Origin: Bacteroidaceae bacterium | GTDB lineage: Bacteria > Bacteroidota > Bacteroidia > Bacteroidales > Bacteroidaceae | Assembly: GCA_023227685.1 (NCBI GenBank) | Contig: JALNVG010000156.1 | Coordinates: 1 to 5,895, forward strand | Length of the DNA stretch: 5,895 nt | Direction: 5' to 3' | Part shown: piece by piece, positions 1 through 4,981 of the stretch | How the letters are laid out: each line of letters begins with the position of its first letter | Position numbering within the stretch: position 1 is the stretch's first letter | Translations under genes and position numbers: made by a program | Notes under the pieces: generated by a model | The model's input: only the letters and a program-made list of their open reading frames with translations | What the model was told of the DNA's origin: nothing | Databases searched by the model: none

Positions 1-700
1 CTTTTCAGAAACGTTCGAATTCACCTCTTGGGGAGAATGGTATAATTTGCGTCCCGCACGGATTCTTCCTTATGATACGACGACGGTTATGTATAAAAAA
101 TATACCGCGGAAAGAAATACCCATATACATTTCTCGCCCAGATTACGAGCGTTGGCTGACAAATTGACAGCCGGTGAATCTAATCCATTGCTTAAGGCCC
201 GGCGGATATTTCGTTGGATAAGTGAACGTTTTCCTTGGGCCTCTGCACGTGAATATTCAACGATAAAAAATATTCCGGAATATGTGCTTGATCATCATCA
301 TGGTGATTGCGGTCAGGTGAGTTTGCTTTTCATTACTTTATGCCGTATTTGCGGAATTCCCGCTCATTTTCAGAGTGGATTTATGATGCATCCCAATGAT
401 GTGGGAATGCATGATTGGGCGGAAGTATTCTTTCAAGGTGTTGGATGGGTTCCGGTTGATCAGTCCTTTGGAATACCGGAATATGGCAAAAGTGCGGAGG
501 AGTCCGGTTTCTTTTTGGGTGGCATAGATTCTTGGCGTCTGATTGTGAATAATGATTATTCGATGCCATTGACCCCGAAGAAAAAGTATCCCCGTAGCGA
601 AACGGTGGATTTTCAGCGAGGTGAAGTTGAATGGGAGGGTGGTAACCTGTATTTTCCTCAGTGGAATTATCGGATAGAGGTTTCCTATCTCAATTTTTAA
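1..700 (+). CDS. Transglutaminase-like domain protein, 3' part (5' end outside window)
   Basis: The reading frame is open from the first full codon at position 2 to the TAA at 698-700, giving 232 visible residues; the true start lies to the left. A TTG at 47 is in frame, but the coding sequence continues upstream of it without a stop, so it is not the start. The papain-like transglutaminase core is clear: the Cys in HGDCGQ (codon 308-310), the His in GMHDWAEVFF (codon 410-412) and the Asp in WVPVDQSFG (codon 458-460) form the expected Cys-His-Asp triad, in the usual order and context. The stretch before the Cys (KARRIFRWISERFPWA) matches the helix that normally precedes it. The protein ends about 80 residues after the Asp. 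Such proteins in Bacteroidetes are often exported and act as cysteine proteases or amidases on protein or peptidoglycan, but no substrate can be read from this sequence. The N-terminal signal, if there is one, is not visible. Confidence 0.88.
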   Translation, partial: FSETFEFTSWGEWYNLRPARILPYDTTTVMYKKYTAERNTHIHFSPRLRALADKLTAGESNPLLKARRIFRWISERFPWASAREYSTIKNIPEYVLDHHHGDCGQVSLLFITLCRICGIPAHFQSGFMMHPNDVGMHDWAEVFFQGVGWVPVDQSFGIPEYGKSAEESGFFLGGIDSWRLIVNNDYSMPLTPKKKYPRSETVDFQRGEVEWEGGNLYFPQWNYRIEVSYLNF

Positions 701-717
701 ACTACAGAGGTGCTGAA

Positions 718-750
718 TTTTTAAATATTAATGTAATGAATGTAAATTTG
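718..750 (+). promoter_or_regulatory. Candidate Bacteroidetes promoter upstream of degQ
   Basis: TAAATTTG at 743-750 is a full match to the -7 element TAnnTTTG. The -33 position, 20 bases upstream, holds a run of T (718-722) rather than TTTG or TTG, so this half is weak. If used, transcription would start near 757 and leave a leader of about 150 bases before the degQ ATG, with the GTTAA repeats just inside the transcript. A second near-match, TAGATTTTG at 836-844, has one base too many between TA and TTTG. I cannot tell which one drives degQ. Confidence 0.4.
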
Positions 751-762
751 TCAGCTCTTGCA

Positions 763-798
763 GTTAACCCCTGTTAAGCAATTTTCGGTGTCTGTTAA
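763..798 (+). promoter_or_regulatory. Spaced GTTAA repeats, possible operator for degQ
   Basis: GTTAA occurs as direct repeats at 763-767, 773-777 and 794-798. The start-to-start distances are 10 and 21 bases, about one and two turns of the helix; the last two copies extend to CTGTTAA. The first pair reads GTTAA-N5-GTTAA, and TTAAC-N4-GTTAA (764-777) is also an inverted repeat. More copies in either orientation lie at 853-857, 867-871 and 885-889. Direct repeats with this spacing are typical of OmpR/CpxR-type response regulators, and the E. coli CpxR box upstream of degP has the form GTAAA-N5-GTAAA. That the repeats control degQ is inference. Confidence 0.35.
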
Positions 799-908
799 AA
801 GAGAAAAAATAATCATAGTAAAGAGAATAACTGAATAGATTTTGTTGTTATTTTAACGTCATAAGAGTTAAATGAATCAATATATTAACAATTAAACAAT
901 ATGAATGT

Positions 909-2426
909 ATGAAACGAACAACAAAAATTATTCTTTGCATCGGAGCTGTAGCTCTTTTGAGTTCAGGGGTTGCAGGTTTTACTTCGTACAAATTTTTTCA
1001 AGCAAGGCAGAATGAATTACTTGACAAAACATCTTTCAATGATCTGTTTCAACAGAACAGAAATTCTCAACTGGCATCTTTTAAAGATCAGGGTGCCCAG
1101 CCTGTAGATTTAACCCAAGCAGCAAAAATAGCTGTCGAAGCTGTGGTTCACATCAAATCCACGCAGCTTTCAAAGACTACGACTGTCGACTCCGGACCAG
1201 ATATCTTTGATTTTTTCTTCGGACAAGGAAACGGACAACGTCGTCAACAAGTGCAAACCCAACCTTCCGTAGGTTTCGGTTCCGGTGTTATCATTTCTAA
1301 TGACGGTTATATTGTTACCAATAATCACGTAGTAGCCGGTGCTGACGAAATTACCGTTACATTGAATGATAATCGTCATTTTAAAGGTCGTGTGATTGGT
1401 GCTGATGCAAGTTCTGATTTGGCATTGGTCAAGATTGAAGCAAAAGATTTACCAACTTTACCGATAGGCGATTCCGATGCGATAAAAGTCGGCGAGTGGG
1501 TAATTGCTGTTGGTAATCCGTTTAATCTGACATCTACTGTCACGGCCGGTATTATCAGCGCTAAGGCTCGTACATTAGGCGTGTATACGAGCGGCATCGA
1601 ATCCTTTATACAAACAGATGCTGCCATTAATCAAGGTAATAGCGGTGGTGCATTGGTTAACGCCAAAGGTGAACTGATAGGAATCAATGCGGTTCTATCT
1701 TCTCCTACCGGTTCTTATGCCGGATATGGTTTTGCTATACCAACAAGCATTATGACCAAGGTCATTGCTGATTTGAGAAAGTATGGTGCGGTACAACGTG
1801 CAATACTCGGTATTCGTGGCGGTTCTATTACCGATGAGCAATATAGCGATGATTTAAAGAAGAAGGCCGACAAACTGGGGGTAGTAGACGGTGTACTGGT
1901 TAGTGAAATTATCGATGGCGGATCTGCTGCATCGGCAGACATTAAGGTTGATGATGTCATTGTTGGAATAGACGACAAGAAAGTTGTTAATATGGCTGAT
2001 TTGCAAGGAGAACTGGCAAAACATCGTCCCGGTGATAAGGTTGTTGTCAAGTTAATCCGTGATAAGAAAGAAAGATCTATTAATGTGACTTTGAGGAATG
2101 AACAAGGAACAACTAAGATCGTTAAGACTGCCGGAATGGAAATTCTTGGTGCAGGCTTCAAAGAACTTTCATCAGATACGAAGAAACAGTTGGGGCTTGA
2201 ATACGGTTTGCAAGTAACAGGTATTACCGATGGTCGTATGCAAGAAGCCGGTATTCGCAAGGGCTTTATCATTCTCAAAGCCAACAATAGACCTATGCGA
2301 ACAGCTAATGATTTGAAAGAGCAACTGGATGCTGCGGTAAAATCAACGAATCCTGTTTTGTTCTTAACGGGTATGTTCCCCTCCGGTAAACGTGGATATT
2401 ATGCCGTAGATTTAACCGAAAAATAA
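909..2426 (+). CDS. degQ: DegQ/HtrA-family periplasmic serine endoprotease with two PDZ domains
   Basis: This 505-residue protein is a full-length member of the HtrA (Do/DegP/DegQ) family, ATP-independent protease-chaperones that degrade or hold misfolded envelope proteins. Residues 5-26 form a hydrophobic export segment after MKRTTK; it could be a signal peptide or an uncleaved anchor. The trypsin-like domain spans about 65-290, with His140 (TNNHVVAGA), Asp170 (SSDLALVKI) and Ser245 (NQGNSGGALVN) as the triad. A Phe- and Gln-rich stretch at about 95-118 (DIFDFFFGQG...) corresponds to the LA loop that helps DegP/DegQ assemble into hexamers. PDZ1 lies at about 295-395, with its peptide-binding loop at AILGIRG, and PDZ2 at about 405-500. 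The ATG at 909 is the only sensible start: an ATG at 901 stops after three codons, and the next in-frame sequence is the export signal. A hairpin terminator follows, so it is probably transcribed alone. All key residues are present. The choice of symbol (degQ rather than htrA or degP) is a convention. Confidence 0.96.
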   Translation: MKRTTKIILCIGAVALLSSGVAGFTSYKFFQARQNELLDKTSFNDLFQQNRNSQLASFKDQGAQPVDLTQAAKIAVEAVVHIKSTQLSKTTTVDSGPDIFDFFFGQGNGQRRQQVQTQPSVGFGSGVIISNDGYIVTNNHVVAGADEITVTLNDNRHFKGRVIGADASSDLALVKIEAKDLPTLPIGDSDAIKVGEWVIAVGNPFNLTSTVTAGIISAKARTLGVYTSGIESFIQTDAAINQGNSGGALVNAKGELIGINAVLSSPTGSYAGYGFAIPTSIMTKVIADLRKYGAVQRAILGIRGGSITDEQYSDDLKKKADKLGVVDGVLVSEIIDGGSAASADIKVDDVIVGIDDKKVVNMADLQGELAKHRPGDKVVVKLIRDKKERSINVTLRNEQGTTKIVKTAGMEILGAGFKELSSDTKKQLGLEYGLQVTGITDGRMQEAGIRKGFIILKANNRPMRTANDLKEQLDAAVKSTNPVLFLTGMFPSGKRGYYAVDLTEK

Positions 2427-2460
2427 CAGGGCTATATTTTTATTATCAGTAGAATTTAAA

Positions 2461-2499
2461 AAAAAGAATGCCGACAGTCAACAAGTCGACATTCTTTTT
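2461..2499 (+). terminator. Rho-independent terminator of degQ
   Basis: A near-perfect inverted repeat pairs AAAAAGAATGCCGAC (2461-2475) with GTCGACATTCTTTTT (2485-2499). That is a 15-base stem with a single C-A mismatch and a 9-base loop, beginning 34 bases after the degQ stop. The descending arm ends in T5, and the ascending arm begins in A-runs, so the hairpin could work from either side. Confidence 0.85.
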
Positions 2500-2509
2500 G
2501 TTATACTAC

Positions 2510-2530
2510 ATAGGAATTGCCTATTTTTTT
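2510..2530 (+). terminator. Small second hairpin with T-tract, possible backup terminator
   Basis: ATAGG (2510-2514) pairs with CCTAT (2520-2524) across a 5-base loop, and T7 (2524-2530) follows directly. The stem is only 5 bp, so it is weak alone, but its position 10 bases after the main degQ terminator fits a tandem terminator. It could equally be a leader structure of the downstream sigma gene. Confidence 0.35.
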
Positions 2531-2609
2531 ATTGAGAATAGTGATATATCTTCTATAAAATCGTAGTCTTTTGAGATAAAAGGTTTTTTTAAGTAATTAT
2601 TTAGATTGA

Positions 2610-3473
2610 ATGATGAGACAATTAAAAATCACAAAAAGCATTACTAACAGAGAGAGTGCTTCTCTTGACAAGTATTTACAGGAGATTGGTCGCGAAAGTT
2701 TAATTTCGGTTGAAGAAGAAGTTGAACTAGCTCAGCGCATTCGCAAAGGTGACGCTGCAGCTCTTGAGAAACTTACTCGTGCTAATCTGCGTTTTGTAGT
2801 TTCTGTGGCTAAGCAGTATCAGAATCAAGGTCTTAGTTTGCCTGATTTAATAAATGAAGGCAATCTTGGTCTGATTAAAGCAGCCCAGAAATTTGATGAG
2901 ACACGTGGTTTCAAATTTATCAGTTATGCTGTTTGGTGGATTCGTCAGTCTATACTTCAGGCTTTGGCCGAGCAGTCACGTATTGTACGTTTGCCGCTTA
3001 ATCAAGTCGGTTCACTAAATAAGATCAGCAAGGCCTTTTCAAAGTTTGAGCAAGAGTATGAACGTCGACCTTCGGCTGAAGAAATAGGCGAAAGATTGGA
3101 TATTTCTACGGAAAAGATATCCGAGTCAATGAAAGTTTCTGGCCGTCACGTATCTGTTGATGCACCTTTTGTTGATGGTGAGGACAATAGTTTGCTTGAT
3201 GTACTTGTGAGTGATAGTACGCCCCCAACGGATGATAGATTGGAAGATGAATCCTTATCCAAGGAGATAGATCGTGCCTTGTCTACATTGAATGACCGTG
3301 AAAAATCAATCATTAAGATGTTCTATGGTATAGGTCGTGCCGAGATGACACTTGAAGAGATCGGGGATAAATTCGGTCTTACCCGTGAGCGTGTACGGCA
3401 GATTAAAGAAAAGGCCATTCGAAATTTACGTAATAGTAACCGTTGCAAATTGCTCAAGTCTTATTTGGGTTAA
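2610..3473 (+). CDS. RpoD-family RNA polymerase sigma factor, upstream tandem paralog
   Basis: This is a complete 287-residue primary-type sigma-70 factor (286 if it starts at the second ATG, 2613, which matches its paralog and is the likelier start). It lacks region 1.1, as Bacteroidetes RpoD proteins do. Region 1.2 lies at about 16-46, region 2 at about 50-127 with the melting and -10-reading segment FKFISYAVWWIRQSILQ, region 3 at about 131-207, and region 4 at about 220-275 with the helix-turn-helix MTLEEIGDKFGLTRERVRQI. By eye it differs from the downstream copy at about 33 of 286 positions (about 88% identity). Differences cluster after residue 138, in region 3, the 3.2 linker and the start of region 4, plus Ser for Glu in GRESLIS (region 1.2) and GDAAALE for GDRIALE. 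No catalytic or DNA-contact block is broken, so it should be functional and read similar promoters. I see no clean TAnnTTTG promoter in front of it. It may be an alternative or condition-dependent vegetative sigma factor; no symbol is given because the neighbour is closer to canonical rpoD. Confidence 0.93.
   Translation: MMRQLKITKSITNRESASLDKYLQEIGRESLISVEEEVELAQRIRKGDAAALEKLTRANLRFVVSVAKQYQNQGLSLPDLINEGNLGLIKAAQKFDETRGFKFISYAVWWIRQSILQALAEQSRIVRLPLNQVGSLNKISKAFSKFEQEYERRPSAEEIGERLDISTEKISESMKVSGRHVSVDAPFVDGEDNSLLDVLVSDSTPPTDDRLEDESLSKEIDRALSTLNDREKSIIKMFYGIGRAEMTLEEIGDKFGLTRERVRQIKEKAIRNLRNSNRCKLLKSYLG
2892..2974 (+). repeat. Near-identical block shared with the second sigma gene (copy A)
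   Basis: These 83 bases match 3867-3949 at all positions but one (A at 2954, T at 3929), including a run of 62 identical bases (2892-2953). The block encodes the end of sigma region 2.2, region 2.3 and most of region 2.4. One of its 27 codons differs, against 16 of 26 just upstream and 16 of 27 just downstream, so both edges are sharp. Confidence 0.9.
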
Positions 3474-3482
3474 TAAAACAAA

Positions 3483-3506
3483 ATTCAAGATGAACTAGTC
3501 TTGAGT
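3483..3506 (+). terminator. Weak hairpin between the two sigma genes
   Basis: TCAAGA (3485-3490) pairs with TCTTGA (3499-3504) across an 8-base loop, and a T-G and an A-T pair can extend the stem to 8 bp. It begins 10 bases after the stop of the first sigma gene. No T-tract follows, so it is a poor intrinsic terminator, and some read-through into the second sigma gene is possible. Confidence 0.25.
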
Positions 3507-3529
3507 ATATTAAAAATTGTGAAATTTAA

Positions 3530-3560
3530 TTGATGTAGATGTATATTATTGCTATCTTTG
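3530..3560 (+). promoter_or_regulatory. Bacteroidetes promoter of the second rpoD
   Basis: The -7 element TATCTTTG (3553-3560) matches TAnnTTTG fully and is followed by TAC. A -33 TTG (3530-3532) lies 20 bases upstream, the usual spacing. Transcription would begin near 3567, giving a leader of roughly 20 bases before the ATG at 3588. This is a promoter of the vegetative class, so the sigma factor probably transcribes its own gene. Confidence 0.75.
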
Positions 3561-3587
3561 TACCTCAATACAATTTTATAAGTAAGA

Positions 3588-4448
3588 ATGAGACAATTAA
3601 AGATAACAAAAAGTATTACAAATAGAGAGAGTGCTTCTCTTGATAAATATTTGCAAGAAATAGGGCGTGAGGAATTGATTTCGGTTGAAGAGGAAGTAGA
3701 ATTGGCTCAACGAATTCGTAAAGGTGATCGTATAGCCTTAGAAAAATTAACTCGAGCCAATCTCCGTTTTGTAGTTTCCGTAGCCAAACAATATCAGAAT
3801 CAAGGATTGAGCTTGCCCGATTTAATTAACGAAGGTAATTTGGGATTGATCAAGGCTGCCGAAAAGTTTGATGAGACACGTGGTTTCAAATTTATCAGTT
3901 ATGCTGTTTGGTGGATTCGTCAGTCTATTCTTCAGGCTTTGGCCGAGCAATCTCGTATCGTGCGCTTACCTTTAAATCAAGTTGGTTCATTAAATAAAAT
4001 AAACAAGGCGTTTTCTAAGTTCGAGCAAGAGAATGAACGTCGTCCATCAGCCGAAGAGATTTCCGATGAGTTGGATATCCCTGTAGATAAGATTTCGGAA
4101 TCTATGAAGGTTTCGGGTCGTCATGTATCTGTTGATGCTCCATTTGTTCAAGGCGAAGATAACAGTTTGCTTGATGTGTTAGTTAACAATGACTCTCCGA
4201 TGGCTGATAATACATTGGTAGATGAGTCCTTGTCAACAGAGATAGAAAGAGCACTATCAAAGTTAGCCCCTCGTGAAAAGTCCATTCTTGAAATGTTTTA
4301 TGGTATCGGACGACCAGAAATGACACTTGAGGAGATAGGAGATAAGTTCGGACTTACCCGTGAGCGTGTGCGTCAAATCAAAGAAAAAGCAATCCGCAAT
4401 TTAAGAAATGGAAATCTTAGTAAGTTGCTTAAATCTTACTTAGGGTAA
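3588..4448 (+). CDS. rpoD: Primary RNA polymerase sigma factor RpoD (SigA)
   Basis: This 286-residue protein is the closer match of the two to the Bacteroides housekeeping sigma factor as I remember it (MRQLKITKSI start, GREELISVEEE, FEQENERRP, LVNNDSPMAD, KSYLG end). It directs core RNA polymerase to vegetative promoters. Region 1.2 spans about 15-45; region 2 about 49-126, with WWIRQSILQ at 108-116; region 3 about 130-206, with GEDNSLLDVLV (189-199) matching the 3.2 finger; and region 4 about 219-274, with the -35-type helix-turn-helix at 245-265. In region 2.4, Leu115 stands where E. coli sigma-70 has Thr440, one of the -10 contacts, which fits an organism using TAnnTTTG rather than TATAAT. 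It has its own strong promoter and a strong terminator, so it is a single-gene unit, perhaps joined by read-through from the paralog 114 bases upstream. Confidence 0.96.
   Translation: MRQLKITKSITNRESASLDKYLQEIGREELISVEEEVELAQRIRKGDRIALEKLTRANLRFVVSVAKQYQNQGLSLPDLINEGNLGLIKAAEKFDETRGFKFISYAVWWIRQSILQALAEQSRIVRLPLNQVGSLNKINKAFSKFEQENERRPSAEEISDELDIPVDKISESMKVSGRHVSVDAPFVQGEDNSLLDVLVNNDSPMADNTLVDESLSTEIERALSKLAPREKSILEMFYGIGRPEMTLEEIGDKFGLTRERVRQIKEKAIRNLRNGNLSKLLKSYLG
3867..3949 (+). repeat. Near-identical block shared with the first sigma gene (copy B)
   Basis: This is the partner of 2892-2974, in the same orientation and 975 bases further on, with one base different. It encodes residues Phe94 to Glu120 of RpoD. 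The surrounding coding sequence of the two genes differs at many synonymous positions. Confidence 0.9.
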
Positions 4449-4482
4449 TTTTGATTTTCATTTTATAATATAGAAAAGAAAG

Positions 4483-4520
4483 AAAAAACGACTTATTCTT
4501 GAAGGATAGGTCGTTTTTTT
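4483..4520 (+). terminator. Rho-independent terminator of rpoD
   Basis: AAAAAACGACTTAT (4483-4496) pairs with ATAGGTCGTTTTTT (4506-4519), with one U-G wobble. Three further pairs (U-G, C-G, U-A) can close the stem to a 3-base loop. T7 follows the CG-rich part. It lies 35 bases after the rpoD stop. Confidence 0.88.
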
Positions 4521-4530
4521 ATTATATTTG
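4499..4530 (+). promoter_or_regulatory. Bacteroidetes promoter for the small exported protein and C11 protease
   Basis: The -7 element TATATTTG (4523-4530) is a full TAnnTTTG match and is again followed by TAC. A TTG at 4499-4501, 21 bases upstream, can serve as the -33 element. The promoter lies inside the rpoD terminator, with the -33 in the loop and the -7 just past the T-tract. Transcription would begin near 4537, about 19 bases before the ATG at 4556. Confidence 0.7.
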
Positions 4531-4555
4531 TACCAAATTAAACTCTTTAATTGGT

Positions 4556-4951
4556 ATGAAATACTTCAAATTACTATTTGTTTGCGCAATGGCATTTCTT
4601 TTCTTTAGTGCTTTCTCTTTCAAGAGAGTACCAAGGCCCGTTTATGCTTTTGGCATTTCAGTTTCTTTTATGGACACCGTTGTATACTATACAGATGTCC
4701 AAATCTTGGACAGCGCACAGATTAGTGACGGGTTTCTTAAACATCGTGAGCTGTATAGCTATCAATTGAAAGATTATGTAGAAGCCAAAGATTTACAAAA
4801 GAACAGTACTTGCATGATCTATTTTTCTCGAAACAAGAAGCGCATTACAAAAGAAGCATTGGGTATATTGAATGATTATAAGAATAAAAGATCAAAGAAA
4901 ATACAACGTATTGATTCTGTTGATTTTAAGTTTAATAATCCAGAGGAATAG
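4556..4951 (+). CDS. Small exported protein of unknown function
   Basis: I do not recognise a family for this 131-residue protein. Residues 1-21 form a typical Sec signal peptide (MKYFK, then a hydrophobic run), with a plausible signal peptidase I site after Ala-Phe-Ser (19-21). There is no lipobox. The mature part, about 110 residues, starts with basic residues (KRVPRP), continues as a mixed beta-like stretch (VYAFGISVSFMDTVVYYTDV) and ends in a charged Lys-rich helix-like region (about 91-116). One Cys remains after the signal. An in-frame TTG at 4499 would add 19 residues, but it lies inside the rpoD terminator and the promoter, ahead of the likely transcription start, so ATG 4556 is preferred. 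It precedes the C11 protease gene by 30 bases with no promoter between, so the two are probably co-transcribed. A role tied to that protease is possible but unproven. Confidence 0.75.
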   Translation: MKYFKLLFVCAMAFLFFSAFSFKRVPRPVYAFGISVSFMDTVVYYTDVQILDSAQISDGFLKHRELYSYQLKDYVEAKDLQKNSTCMIYFSRNKKRITKEALGILNDYKNKRSKKIQRIDSVDFKFNNPEE

Positions 4952-4981
4952 ATTAGACTTTGTGCATTATTTAATGATGAG

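Noticed and set aside
47..49. TTG as the start of the transglutaminase-like gene
   Set aside because: The frame stays open to the left edge with protein-like sequence (SETFEFTSWGEWYN), so the gene simply begins outside the window.
1715..2287. 190-codon antisense open frame inside degQ
   Set aside because: It lies wholly opposite the conserved PDZ-coding part of degQ, has Ser/Pro/Ile-rich low-complexity composition and no domain or promoter; it is a shadow of the real gene.
2564..2573. TAGTCTTTTG as a -7 element for the first sigma gene
   Set aside because: It has two extra bases between TA and TTTG, and no TTG/TTTG lies about 20 bases upstream.
2610..4448. Sigma duplication as an assembly artefact
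   Set aside because: The two genes differ at many silent and 33 amino acid positions and have unrelated flanks, which a duplicated contig end would not show.
4499..4555. TTG start giving a 19-residue N-terminal extension of the small exported protein
   Set aside because: This stretch is the rpoD terminator loop, its T-tract and the -7 element, and a normal signal peptide starts at ATG 4556.
4578..4769. 63-codon + strand frame inside the small exported protein gene
   Set aside because: It is embedded in another frame; the 4556 frame has a signal peptide, a fitting promoter and leader, and a better length.
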